Shown: positions 17,532 to 25,454, numbered from the stretch's first letter. The stretch is 60,819 nt of DNA from Bacteroidales bacterium (GCA_021738625.1 JAIPBS010000024.1:1-60819), one strand, 5' to 3'. Numbers and translations are program-made. The notes: generated by a model not told the origin, from the sequence alone.

Positions 17532-17743
17532 TTTACATAATCATTGAATCCGTCAATGGGATCATCAAAATTATCCCTAATTTCAATTAATCCCCTGGCT
17601 TTGTCAGGAACACGTTTTTTCCGTTTGTGTTTCTCTGTCTTTTTTGAGGTTTTGAACTTAAGAAAATCAATGAAGTCTGAAACCTCTTCCTTCAGGTGCA
17701 TTGGTAATGAAGAAAGCTTTGTATATAGCTGTATGTCGGTCAT
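17528..17743 (-). CDS. VapB-like antitoxin (DUF2281-type)
   Basis: 71 residues from the ATG at 17743. An in-frame TTG at 17767 would add eight residues, but it overlaps a promoter box and is unlikely. The N-terminal half, MTDIQLYTKLSSLPMHLKEE followed by a hydrophobic VSDFIDFLKFK, matches the DUF2281 antitoxin pattern. The C-terminal tail is basic and then acidic (RDNFDDPIDGF), as expected for the part that wraps the toxin. Antitoxin first, toxin second, with a 4-bp overlap, is the normal order and probably allows autoregulation. Confidence 0.8.
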   Translation of the reverse strand: MTDIQLYTKLSSLPMHLKEEVSDFIDFLKFKTSKKTEKHKRKKRVPDKARGLIEIRDNFDDPIDGFNDYVK

Positions 17744-17764
17744 ATCGCTTTTTCTCTTTTCAAT

Positions 17765-17772
17765 CAAAGATA
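17765..17772 (-). promoter_or_regulatory. -7 promoter box of the toxin-antitoxin pair (TATCTTTG)
   Basis: Exact TAnnTTTG box on the minus strand, 21 bp upstream of the antitoxin ATG. Confidence 0.55.
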
Positions 17773-17843
17773 CGAAAAATATTTATGAAGTTACTGATTG
17801 GTATAAAAAGCCAAACCTCTGCAAGCCTTTTCCATATCGGTAA

Positions 17844-17996
17844 ATTGTTTTGAACCACATAAAGCACATAAGAGCACATGAGATTTTTAGCAAATCATAT
17901 AAGTTTGGAGAGGTTTAATATGAACAAGTACATCCGAACAAGGAACAAGGAACAAGGAAATAAGCAGTGCAGTCAAAATTTGTTGTTCCTTGTTTC
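17844..17996 (+). repeat. Intergenic repeat R2, copy 2
   Basis: Landmarks TTGTTTTGAACCACATAAAG, AAGTTTGGAGAGGTTTAATA, ACATCCGAACAAGGAACAAG, AATAAGCAGTGCAGT and TTTGTTGTTCCTTG. Copies 2 and 3 share long blocks exactly, more than either shares with copy 1. It is followed directly by the palindrome at 18000-18017. Confidence 0.8.
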
Positions 17997-17999
17997 TTG

Positions 18000-18017
18000 T
18001 CCCGATAACTACCGGGA
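18000..18017. repeat. REP-like palindrome, second copy
   Basis: TCCCGATAACTACCGGGA forms a short hairpin (TCCCG/CGGGA) and differs by one base from the palindrome inside the coding sequence at 2206-2225. It sits at the downstream edge of R2 copy 2. Confidence 0.55.
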
Positions 18018-18044
18018 TGTTCTTTGTTTGACAAATTTTATAAT

Positions 18045-18212
18045 TCATTGCTTCATGGTTAGATTGTTTTAAACCACATAAGCACATAAGGGCACGTGAG
18101 ATTTTGGCAAATCATATAAGTTTGGAGAGGTTTAATATGAACAAGAAACATCCGAACAAAGAACAAGGAACAAGGAATAAAGCAGTGCAGTTAGAATTTG
18201 TTGTTCATTATT
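18045..18212 (+). repeat. Intergenic repeat R2, copy 3
   Basis: Landmarks CATTGCTTCATGGTTAGATT, TTTTAAACCACATAAGCACA, AAGTTTGGAGAGGTTTAATA, ACATCCGAACAAAGAACAAG and AGCAGTGCAGTTAGAATTTG, in tandem with copy 2 and in the same orientation as copy 1. Confidence 0.8.
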
Positions 18213-18234
18213 TACCTTTACTTCCCTGTCAACG

Positions 18235-18269
18235 TGCAACCTGCAACTTGCAACTTGCAACCTGCAACC
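18235..18269. repeat. Five tandem heptamers (TGCAACY)
   Basis: Units TGCAACC, TGCAACT, TGCAACT, TGCAACC, TGCAACC without interruption, 15 bp after the stop of gmhB. Such a run is prone to slippage; no function is evident. Confidence 0.75.
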
Positions 18270-18282
18270 GTATCAATTCTCA

Positions 18283-18843
18283 TTAAAGCCTGTCCACTTC
18301 CCTGGCAAATTCACACAGGCTCTCATACACATAATCCACCGGATATTCCGGGCGGATGTTCATATTTTCGGAGTTGATGAATACGCTGAGCATGCCCAGG
18401 TTTTTGCCGAAGAGCATATCGGAATGGGAATCGCCGGCCATGATGGACTTTGAAAGATTGATTTCAGGAAAGTCTGTTTTGGCCTGTAAGGCCATGCCGG
18501 GATTGGGTTTGCGGCAGGGGTTGTTTTCGGCAGCCAGGGCCGTGCAGTAATAAATTTGGTCGATGCGGCCGCCCTTCGCCCCGATCTCCTGCATCATCCA
18601 GTCGTGGACCACCTGCAGGTCTTCCTCCGTCATCAATCCCTTGCCAATGCCCTGCTGGTTGCTGACAACTACGATCCGGTTGAATTTTTTCGCCAGAACA
18701 GGCAAAGCGTTCAGGACACCCGGCAGAAAATCAAATTCCTCTATCCGTTTCACATAATCCCCCCGCAGGCGTTTGTTGATCACCCCGTCGCGGTCGAGGA
18801 AAAGAGACCAGTTTTTGTCAATATGGAAGTGCTTTAAACTCAT
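18283..18843 (-). CDS. gmhB: Heptose bisphosphate 7-phosphatase
   Basis: 186 residues of the HAD phosphatase superfamily. It removes the 7-phosphate of D-glycero-manno-heptose 1,7-bisphosphate. Motif I LFLDRDGVI (D17, D19), motif II VVSNQQGIGKG and the late KPNPGM and MAGDSHSDM are all present. The zinc-binding loop of E. coli GmhB (Cys-x-His and Cys-x-Cys) is reduced: CTALAAENNPC keeps one Cys at each end but lacks the His and the second Cys. The gene is last in a four-gene operon and its start overlaps the end of hddC by 26 bp. Confidence 0.9.
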   Translation of the reverse strand: MSLKHFHIDKNWSLFLDRDGVINKRLRGDYVKRIEEFDFLPGVLNALPVLAKKFNRIVVVSNQQGIGKGLMTEEDLQVVHDWMMQEIGAKGGRIDQIYYCTALAAENNPCRKPNPGMALQAKTDFPEINLSKSIMAGDSHSDMLFGKNLGMLSVFINSENMNIRPEYPVDYVYESLCEFAREVDRL

Positions 18844-19525
18844 GTTGCGCGCGTTTATAATCTTCGGGTATGCCGATGTCGATAAAATAAGAATAGCATC
18901 TCAAGCCGTAAAAGTGCTCTTCCTTAAAATGCTTTTCAAAGAAATCTTTTTCCAGGGAAAATTTCTCCGGGAAATCAAAACTCTCGAAATATGCTTTTTT
19001 GAAGAAATAAACACCCCCGTTCATAAATCCTTCGCCCTGTTGTTTGCCTTTTTCATGGAAGCCGGTGATCCGTCCTTCTTCATCAAGTTCAACGGCGCCA
19101 TACCTCGAAACGTCATCGCAAAAGTGCAGGGCCATGCACAGATCGGCGTTTTTGATGCGGTACAGATCGTGCAGCCGTTGCAGGTTGACTTCAAAAAAGG
19201 TATCCCCGTTTAAAATAAATGCGGCTTGTCCGTTTATCTTTTGCAATGCAAGCCGGATGCCGCCGCCAGTTCCTAGCGGTTTTTCTTCTATGGCATAATC
19301 AATTCGGATATCCTGGAACTGCTCTCCAAAATGTTGCATGATCACCTCATGTTTATATCCAACCGACAAAACCACATGATCGATGCCCCAGCTTTGCAGG
19401 TATGCAAACTGGTATTCAAGAAACGGTTTGCCGTCGACCGATGCCATCGACTTGGGGATATCGCTTACCACCTCACGCAAACGCGTTCCCAGCCCCCCGG
19501 CCAGTATGACCGCTTCTTTGATCAT
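18818..19525 (-). CDS. hddC: Heptose 1-phosphate nucleotidyltransferase (HddC-like)
   Basis: 235 residues from the ATG at 19525, which overlaps the gmhA stop as ATGA; a longer frame from 19561 lies inside gmhA. The fold is a sugar-nucleotide transferase: ILAGGLGTRL with the activating loop, then KPFLEYQ, EEKPLGTGGGI, NGDTFF and DIGIPEDY. Between gmhA and gmhB it most likely activates heptose 1-phosphate with GTP (HddC, GDP-D-alpha-D-heptose route), since the kinase further along the window is the HddA type. Base specificity is inferred from context only. Confidence 0.85.
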   Translation of the reverse strand: MIKEAVILAGGLGTRLREVVSDIPKSMASVDGKPFLEYQFAYLQSWGIDHVVLSVGYKHEVIMQHFGEQFQDIRIDYAIEEKPLGTGGGIRLALQKINGQAAFILNGDTFFEVNLQRLHDLYRIKNADLCMALHFCDDVSRYGAVELDEEGRITGFHEKGKQQGEGFMNGGVYFFKKAYFESFDFPEKFSLEKDFFEKHFKEEHFYGLRCYSYFIDIGIPEDYKRAQHEFKALPY

Positions 19526-20097
19526 TCCTTCGGGAAGAGTTTTGATTCGATCAGTTCGCAAATGATATGCCCGATGGTGATATGAGCTTCCTGTATACGG
19601 GGCGTGTCTTTTGACGGCACATTGATCAGAAAGTCCACCATTTTTTTCATTTTTCCGCCGGTTTCGCCCGTAAAGGCCACATTGATCATCCCGATCTTTT
19701 CCGCTTCATCGAAAGCGCGCAATATATTGCCAGAGTTTCCAGAGGTGGACAAGCCGATCAGCACATCCCCTTTGCGGCCCTTGGCTTTCACCAATCTCGA
19801 GAAAATCTCGTCATAGGAATAATCGTTGGCGACAGCCGTGAGGTAAGAGGTATTTACATGCAGGGCCTCGGCAAACAGCGGGTCCCGGTCGTAATAAAAA
19901 CGTCCGGAGAGTTCTGCGGCCAAATGCTGGGCGTCAGCAGCGCTGCCGCCGTTTCCGCAAAACAACACCTTACCGTCGGCGCAAAGGGTGTCCACACAGG
20001 CCTCGGCCACATCGCTGACCGTTTGCAAAAGGACTTTGTCTTTCAGTATCTTTTCTTTCAGAGCAATGCTTTCCTTTATCGCTTCTTTTATTCTCAT
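19522..20097 (-). CDS. gmhA: Sedoheptulose 7-phosphate isomerase
   Basis: 191 residues with a SIS fold. It converts sedoheptulose 7-phosphate to D-glycero-D-manno-heptose 7-phosphate, the first heptose-specific step. Motifs: LFCGNGGSAADAQHLAAEL and GLSTSGNSGNI for phosphate binding, and the C-terminal QEAHITIGHIICELIE. It starts three bases after the nitroreductase stop and overlaps hddC, so the four genes form one transcript. Confidence 0.95.
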   Translation of the reverse strand: MRIKEAIKESIALKEKILKDKVLLQTVSDVAEACVDTLCADGKVLFCGNGGSAADAQHLAAELSGRFYYDRDPLFAEALHVNTSYLTAVANDYSYDEIFSRLVKAKGRKGDVLIGLSTSGNSGNILRAFDEAEKIGMINVAFTGETGGKMKKMVDFLINVPSKDTPRIQEAHITIGHIICELIESKLFPKE

Positions 20098-20100
20098 GTT

Positions 20101-20616
20101 TCAGAATTTATTCCAGTGAACGATCTCGTCCATATTCTTCCTGTTGAAATGCTGATCGGCCGGATCCTTATCAGGATAACCCAGGGGCAAATAAGCCATG
20201 GGTTCGATATGTTCGGGCAGGTTTAGAATTTCACTGCATTTCTGCGCATCGAAATTACAGACCCAGCAGGTGGCCAGTCCCAGGTTGGCGGCCTGCAGGG
20301 TGATGTGATCGGTAACAATGCCCGCATCGATGTCGGCATGGTCTTTCCCGTCCTTGCGTTTCCATGATTGGGAATGATCGGCGCAGACGACCAGCACCAC
20401 CGGGGCCGTGTCGAACCAGCGACGGTCGTAAGTGCTTTGGATTTTGCTACGCATATCGGCTTCATCGACCACGATGAAATGCCAGGGCTGAAAATTCACC
20501 GCAGAGGGAGCGATTCGGCCGGCTTCCAGCACCTGTAATATTTTTTCCCGCTCCACGGGCTGGTCTTTGTATTTCCTGCAGGAATACCTGTTTTTTGCAT
20601 GTTCTAAAAAGTCCAT
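20101..20616 (-). CDS. Nitroreductase family flavoprotein
   Basis: 171 residues of the FMN-dependent nitroreductase family: RYSCRKYKDQPV at the start (FMN phosphate contacts), APSAVNFQPWHFIVV in the middle, and GLATCWVCNFD and LPLGYPDKDP towards the end. These enzymes reduce nitro groups, quinones or flavins with NAD(P)H; the substrate is not evident. It is the first gene of the heptose operon, with a promoter box 17 bp upstream. A link to heptose synthesis is not obvious. Confidence 0.9.
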   Translation of the reverse strand: MDFLEHAKNRYSCRKYKDQPVEREKILQVLEAGRIAPSAVNFQPWHFIVVDEADMRSKIQSTYDRRWFDTAPVVLVVCADHSQSWKRKDGKDHADIDAGIVTDHITLQAANLGLATCWVCNFDAQKCSEILNLPEHIEPMAYLPLGYPDKDPADQHFNRKNMDEIVHWNKF

Positions 20617-20632
20617 AGACTAAGGTTTTGAA

Positions 20633-20640
20633 CAAAAATA
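20633..20640 (-). promoter_or_regulatory. -7 promoter box of the nitroreductase-heptose operon (TATTTTTG)
   Basis: Exact TAnnTTTG box on the minus strand, 16 bp upstream of the nitroreductase ATG. Confidence 0.55.
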
Positions 20641-20798
20641 GGAATTTTCGGGGGATTGTTCGATTACCTGATGAACTTAACAGTGAAGGGCTGGGTTTTG
20701 AAATATTTCCAAAACAACTGGTCCTGAGGTTGTAGTCATCGGATGCCTTGTTTGCAGGTGGTATCCAAGGTTTTTCATTTATGTGCGATAATTCAATT

Positions 20799-20813
20799 AG
20801 TCATCCGATGACT
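20799..20813. repeat. Palindrome AGTCATC-C-GATGACT
   Basis: Perfect 7-bp arms around one base. Half of it recurs inverted at 20734-20745. Confidence 0.5.
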
Positions 20814-20833
20814 TAAGCAAAACAGAGATGTTG

Positions 20834-20856
20834 GGCACGGATTGAAAATCCGCGCC
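20834..20856. repeat. REP-like palindrome R3, copy 2
   Basis: GGCACGGATT pairs with AATCCGCGCC around GAA, with one A/C mismatch at the fourth position. The copy at 2519-2542 has the same outer stem and its mismatch at the same position. Confidence 0.5.
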
Positions 20857-20915
20857 AGCCAGAACATACTTCATAAATCATAAAAAAAATCTTCAGCCTT
20901 TTCTTTCTTAATTCT

Positions 20916-21066
20916 TCAGTTTTTCATCATTTTAATTTGTTGCATACTATCTTGAATTTCGTTTAATGCTTTTTCATCCATTTCCTGCATTTCAACGTAA
21001 TCCAATGTCCTTATAAATCTCAGAAAAGTTTGGAATTTATTGTTTTTTATCTTTAAAGTAATGATC
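20916..21066 (-). CDS. Small antitoxin-like protein
   Basis: A 50-residue frame from an ATG at 21066, overlapping the last 30 bases of the preceding deacylase gene. The start IITLKIKNNKFQTFLRFIRT, then LDYVEMQE and a helical tail ALNEIQDSMQQIKMM, follow the layout of small Bacteroidota antitoxins of the pattern beta strand, Asn-Lys, hydrophobic helix, Tyr/Phe-Val-Glu. No toxin gene follows. It could be an orphan antitoxin or a relic; a chance frame is also possible. Confidence 0.45.
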
Positions 21067-21558
21067 ATACAACCTAACATATTCCCAGCTATTCCCTGTC
21101 CAATCGAGGAAGCGGATAAAGTCTTCATAGGGCATATCCACCGTGGCGGTATTGATGTTGGGATGAAAAGAGATGCGTTTGGATGTTTTAAGGTTTTCAT
21201 CCAGGAATACATGAACGTGGTTTTCAGCGTCATTGATCAATCCGAAGGGGGTGACGGAGCCGGGTGTAAGGCCTAGCCATTTCTGCAAGCGTTTTTCAGA
21301 AGCAAAGCTGAGTTTGCCCTGTTTGAGGCGTTTTTCCATATCATGGATGGCCATGTTCTCGCGATGGTCGAGGATCACCAGGTAATGCTTCTTCCCCTTG
21401 TGATTTCTGAAAAACAAATTTTTACAATGCGTGGCGTCGATATTTTTCCAGTGCTTCAACCCCTCCTCTATGGTCGGGATGGGAGGATGGGTGAAGTGGC
21501 GGTAATCGATGCTCAAGTCTTCCAATACCTCAATTACTTGCTTTTCCTGTTCAGTCAT
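21037..21558 (-). CDS. YbaK/ProX-type aminoacyl-tRNA deacylase
   Basis: 173 residues of the prolyl-tRNA-synthetase-associated editing fold. It would hydrolyse mischarged tRNA (typically Ala- or Cys-tRNA-Pro) in trans. Segments THPPIPTIEEG, CKNLFFRNHKGKKHYLVIL, LSFASEKRLQKWLGLTPGSV and FHPNINTATVDM match the ProX group, including the conserved Lys in CKNLF. It is the fourth gene of the uvrA group, 84 bp after the YjbQ-like gene. Confidence 0.85.
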   Translation of the reverse strand: MTEQEKQVIEVLEDLSIDYRHFTHPPIPTIEEGLKHWKNIDATHCKNLFFRNHKGKKHYLVILDHRENMAIHDMEKRLKQGKLSFASEKRLQKWLGLTPGSVTPFGLINDAENHVHVFLDENLKTSKRISFHPNINTATVDMPYEDFIRFLDWTGNSWEYVRLYDHYFKDKKQ

Positions 21559-21642
21559 AAAAAGGTAAATATCAAATTACAAATACCAAATTACAAATAA
21601 GCACCAAACTCCAAAAATAAAATGACCAAAAAACATTCTTAA

Positions 21643-22098
21643 TTACAACCGGAAGTTTTGGTCATTCGGAAATTGTGATTTGGTGCTTAAGTCATCATTT
21701 TCCAAAACAGTAACAACTATCTTCCTCTCCTTTCTCGGTCCGTCGAATTCACAAACAAAAATATTCTGCCAGGTAGATAGGCCCATTTTCGCATCTATAA
21801 TGGGGATGCTTTCAGAAGGGCCTATGATGCCGGCCTTCAGGTGGGCATCGCCGTTGCCGTCCTGACGGTCGTGCAGCCAGATGCCTTTTGGGATCAATTT
21901 CGACAAAAGGTTAATCACATCGGTCTGCACCGAATCGTCCCAGTTTTCCTGGATCATAATGGCGGCTGTGGCGCCCCGCACGTAAACATTCACCATTCCG
22001 CTGCTGATTCCACTTACAGTCACCACCTTTTCCACCTGGGGGGTAATGTCGTATAATCCGTTGTGCTGATGTGTTGATATTTTTATTGTTTGTTGCAT
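21643..22098 (-). CDS. YjbQ / UPF0047 family protein
   Basis: 151 residues, with the UPF0047 signatures GMVNVYVRGATAAIMIQENW, DGNGDAHLKAGIIGPSESIP and QNIFVCEFDGPRKERKI. Members have been annotated as secondary thiamine-phosphate synthases; the physiological role is uncertain. The conserved His/Asp/Glu cluster of the family is present. It begins one base after the stop of the small membrane protein and is probably cotranscribed with uvrA. Confidence 0.9.
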   Translation of the reverse strand: MQQTIKISTHQHNGLYDITPQVEKVVTVSGISSGMVNVYVRGATAAIMIQENWDDSVQTDVINLLSKLIPKGIWLHDRQDGNGDAHLKAGIIGPSESIPIIDAKMGLSTWQNIFVCEFDGPRKERKIVVTVLENDDLSTKSQFPNDQNFRL

Positions 22099-22099
22099 A

Positions 22100-22411
22100 T
22101 TAACAATTCCTGTATAAGTCCATGATCAGGCATGATGTGGTGCATTCGGGTTTTGTATGCATTTTTTTCCTGTGGAGCAAGCCTCCGGTGAACTGGCCCA
22201 GAAAAAAAGCCAGAACAAATACCACATAGCTTGACCAATGCCAGCCAATTTCACTCAAAAGTCGAATGACAATCACCAGCGGGACCGGTATGTGAACAGC
22301 CAGATACCACTTCATGCTGAATTTCTTCACGTTGTCACGCCAATAGCCGAACGGAATGTTCAGGATAAAAATCATAAAAAACAATAGTATATAAATCCAG
22401 ATTACAGGCAT
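22100..22411 (-). CDS. Small membrane protein, unknown function
   Basis: 103 residues with three predicted helices (IWIYILLFFMIFILNIPFGY, VHIPVPLVIVIRLLSEIG, SYVVFVLAFFLGQFTGGLL) and a Cys-containing tail. It lies between uvrA (9 bp) and the YjbQ-like gene (1 bp), which supports it as a real member of the operon. I do not recognise a function. Confidence 0.75.
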   Translation of the reverse strand: MPVIWIYILLFFMIFILNIPFGYWRDNVKKFSMKWYLAVHIPVPLVIVIRLLSEIGWHWSSYVVFVLAFFLGQFTGGLLHRKKMHTKPECTTSCLIMDLYRNC

Positions 22412-22420
22412 TACTCAAAG

Positions 22421-25240
22421 TTACAATTTCTCTTTTAAAAAATTAGCGGTATAGGAATTCTCTTCTTTGGCAAGCTCCTCCGGCAGCCCTTCAAAAACAA
22501 CATAGCCACCTTTATCACCACCCTCGGGGCCCAGGTCGATGATCCAGTCGGCGGATTTGATGATCTCCATATTGTGTTCGATCACAATCACGGAATGGCC
22601 TTTTTCAATCAGGGCACGCAATGCAGTCAGCAGGTTGTTGATGTCATGGAAATGAAGGCCGGTGGTCGGCTCGTCAAAGATAAACAGCGTGGCTTCATCG
22701 GAAGCACCTTTTGCAAGAAAGAAGGCCAGCTTGATGCGTTGCGCCTCTCCCCCACTGAGCGTATTGGAAGGCTGCCCGAGTTTCAAGTAACCCAGGCCCA
22801 CATCCTGCAAAGGTTGCAGTTTATCAAGAATTCTTTTCTCAACCGATGTCGGCTTTTTGCCGGAGCTAAAGAACTCGATGGCCTGGTTGATGGTCAGGTC
22901 GAGTATTTCGCTGATGTTCTTATTCCTGAACTTCACATCCAGTACTTCTTCCTTGAAACGCTTTCCGCGGCATGATTCGCATGGCAGGAAAATATCCGCC
23001 ATGAACTGCATCTCGATCTTCACCACTCCTTCGCCTTCACATTCTTCACAGCGGCCGCCAGGGATATTGAATGAAAAATACCCGGGTTTATATCCCCGAA
23101 CTTTTGCCAGTTGCTGATGGGCAAAAAGCGACCGGATTTCATCATATGCTTTCACATAGGTGGCCGGATTGGAGCGAGAAGACCGCCCGATAGGATTCTG
23201 ATCGACATACTCGATGGTTTTGATGCGATCCGTATCGCCGGCAATGGCACCGTATTTCCCGACCCTGTCGCCATAACCGCCATGTAACCGCCTCACTGCC
23301 GGGTAAACAATATCCTTGATCAAGGAGGATTTTCCCGATCCGCTCACACCGGTGATCACGGTCATCACATTCAGGGGAAGTTTTATGTCAAAGTTTTTCA
23401 GATTGTTTTCCGATGCGCCTTTCACTTCAATAAAATCTTTCCATTTTTTCCTTTTTGATGGAAGTGCAATTTCCATTTTGCCCGACATGTATTTGGAGGT
23501 CAGGCTGTTTTTAAATGACAAAAGCTGACGGTAATCTCCCTGAAATATTAGTTTGCCCCCTTTGCTTCCTGCCATGGGACCGATGTCGATCAGTTGGTCG
23601 GCGGCTTTGATGATATCTTCGTCATGTTCCACCACGATCACGGTGTTTCCGATGTCGCGCAAATGCTCCAACACCTTGATCAGGCGATGGGTATCGCGTG
23701 GGTGCAGACCGATGCTGGGTTCGTCCAGAATGTACATGGAGCCCACCAGGCTACTCCCCAGAGAGGTAGCCAAATTGATACGCTGCGATTCTCCTCCTGA
23801 TAAACTTGAGGACAAACGATTCAGGTCCAGGTAACCCAGGCCTACATCAAACAAAAACTGCAACCTATTGGTCACCTCCAGCAAAATCCTTTTGGAGACG
23901 ATCTCCTCCTGAGGTTCAGGCTTGAATTTCCTGAAAAAGTCCAGCGACTCTTCCACGGGCATAAGCACGATGTCTGTTATGGACCTGCCTTTGATCTTAA
24001 CATAATTCGCATCTTTCCTGATGCGGGTACCACGGCAATCCGGGCAAACCGTCCGGCCACGGTAACGCGACAGCATCACCCGGTACTGGATCTTATAGGT
24101 TTGTTCTTCAACATAATCGAAAAAATCATTGATCCCTTCAAAATATTCATTTCCGTTCCAAAGCAACTCCTTTTGTTCCTCAGACAGTTCATGGTAGGGT
24201 TTATGAATGGGGAAATCGAATTTATAGGCATTCATCAACAGGGTGTTCTTCCATTTCTGCATCTTATCACCCCGCCAGCAAGCCACGGCGTCTTCGTAAA
24301 TGGAAAGGTTTTTATTGGGGATCACCAGGTCTTCATCAATGCCGATGATAGTGCCGAATCCCTCACATTTCTTACAAGCGCCGTAGGGATTGTTAAAGCT
24401 GAAAAAATTCCCGGTCGGCTCCTCAAACCGGATACCATCCATTTCAAACTTATTTGTGAAGGTATGGCTTTCTTCTTTCTCCCCGAAGATCCGAACAATG
24501 CATTTGCCTTCACCTTCGAAGAACGCAGTTTGAACCGAATCCGAAATCCTTGATTTAAGATCTTTATCATGATCGCCGATCACCACCCGGTCGATCACAA
24601 TGCGAATTTGTTTCGGTTTAAGCTTTTCATCCGATTTGATCACATCATCAATACGCTTTATTTCTTCATTTAGGCTGATCCGCGAAAAACCTTGTTGTAA
24701 CAGCACTTGCAGCTGCTCTCTCAAACTTCTGCTTTCTGGCAACAGAAAGGGCGCATAAATAATCGCTTTTGTGTTTTCAGGTTGTGATATAAGAAAATCG
24801 GTTACATCGGTGACAGAATGTCGCTTTACGATTTTACCTGATATGGGAGAATAGGTTTTGCCGATGCGTGAAAAAAGCAGCTTCAGGTATTCATATATTT
24901 CAGTAGAAGTGCCTACAGTAGATCGGGGATTGCGGGTATTCACTTTTTGTTCGATGGCCACTGCCGGAGAGATGCCTTTGATGTATTCAACATCCGGTTT
25001 GGTCATCCTGCCAAGGAATTGCCGGGCATAGGAGCTAAGGCTTTCAACATATCTTCTTTGGCCTTCCGCATAAAGGGTGTCGAATGCCAGGGAAGACTTG
25101 CCGGAGCCGGAAAGACCGGTGATCACCACCAGTTTGTTTTTGGATATGGCCACGGATAAATTCTTCAGATTATGCACATTGGCATTCTTTATGATAATGT
25201 ATTCCCGCGGATCAATATTGTCAAATGTGTTAAGTGTCAT
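22421..25240 (-). CDS. uvrA: Excinuclease ABC subunit A
   Basis: 939 residues, full length. UvrA is the damage-sensing ATPase of nucleotide excision repair and acts as a dimer that loads UvrB. Two ABC modules: Walker A GLSGSGKSSLAFD near residue 42 with signature SLSGGESQRINLATSLGSSL, and a second GVSGSGKSSLIKD with NTLSGGEAQRIKLAFFL. Zinc-binding Cys pairs are visible at CKKCEGFG, CPDCRGTR and CEECEGEG...CESCRGKRF. The start is the ATG at 25240; the TTG one codon earlier is not needed. A promoter box lies 22 bp upstream, facing away from the sigma-factor promoter. Confidence 0.97.
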   Translation of the reverse strand: MTLNTFDNIDPREYIIIKNANVHNLKNLSVAISKNKLVVITGLSGSGKSSLAFDTLYAEGQRRYVESLSSYARQFLGRMTKPDVEYIKGISPAVAIEQKVNTRNPRSTVGTSTEIYEYLKLLFSRIGKTYSPISGKIVKRHSVTDVTDFLISQPENTKAIIYAPFLLPESRSLREQLQVLLQQGFSRISLNEEIKRIDDVIKSDEKLKPKQIRIVIDRVVIGDHDKDLKSRISDSVQTAFFEGEGKCIVRIFGEKEESHTFTNKFEMDGIRFEEPTGNFFSFNNPYGACKKCEGFGTIIGIDEDLVIPNKNLSIYEDAVACWRGDKMQKWKNTLLMNAYKFDFPIHKPYHELSEEQKELLWNGNEYFEGINDFFDYVEEQTYKIQYRVMLSRYRGRTVCPDCRGTRIRKDANYVKIKGRSITDIVLMPVEESLDFFRKFKPEPQEEIVSKRILLEVTNRLQFLFDVGLGYLDLNRLSSSLSGGESQRINLATSLGSSLVGSMYILDEPSIGLHPRDTHRLIKVLEHLRDIGNTVIVVEHDEDIIKAADQLIDIGPMAGSKGGKLIFQGDYRQLLSFKNSLTSKYMSGKMEIALPSKRKKWKDFIEVKGASENNLKNFDIKLPLNVMTVITGVSGSGKSSLIKDIVYPAVRRLHGGYGDRVGKYGAIAGDTDRIKTIEYVDQNPIGRSSRSNPATYVKAYDEIRSLFAHQQLAKVRGYKPGYFSFNIPGGRCEECEGEGVVKIEMQFMADIFLPCESCRGKRFKEEVLDVKFRNKNISEILDLTINQAIEFFSSGKKPTSVEKRILDKLQPLQDVGLGYLKLGQPSNTLSGGEAQRIKLAFFLAKGASDEATLFIFDEPTTGLHFHDINNLLTALRALIEKGHSVIVIEHNMEIIKSADWIIDLGPEGGDKGGYVVFEGLPEELAKEENSYTANFLKEKL

Positions 25241-25261
25241 CAATGATTTTGTTAAAATTTA

Positions 25262-25269
25262 CAAAATTA
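25262..25269 (-). promoter_or_regulatory. -7 promoter box for uvrA (TAATTTTG)
   Basis: Exact TAnnTTTG box on the minus strand, 21 bp from the uvrA ATG; divergent from the box at 25303. Confidence 0.55.
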
Positions 25270-25302
25270 TGAATAAATAGTTGCTTTTTTTTGATATTTG
25301 GC

Positions 25303-25310
25303 TATATTTG
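25303..25310 (+). promoter_or_regulatory. -7 promoter box for the ECF sigma gene (TATATTTG)
   Basis: Exact TAnnTTTG box, 144 bp before the sigma-factor ATG, so the transcript would have a leader of about 140 nt. It is only 33 bp from the divergent uvrA box. Confidence 0.5.
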
Positions 25311-25454
25311 CATGAAAATTGATTTGTACAGTTTACGTCTGAAACGTATAAAACAAACAAATTAAAACCGCAAAAATTATAGGAGAGAGATTATCGAGTA
25401 AATATTTACCCTTTTTAAATTAGCAACACATATAAACAACAAAAGGGAGGCTCT

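Larger units (their letters stand above)
20641..20915. other. Intergenic region with palindromes
   Basis: No gene seen. It holds AGTCATCGGATG at 20734-20745 facing CATCCGATGACT at 20802-20813 (12-bp perfect inverted repeat), the latter being part of the palindrome at 20799-20813, and then the R3 hairpin at 20834-20856. Confidence 0.5.

Noticed and set aside
18235..18269. Heptamer array as a CRISPR-like structure
   Set aside because: Units are directly abutting 7-mers without spacers and no cas genes are present.
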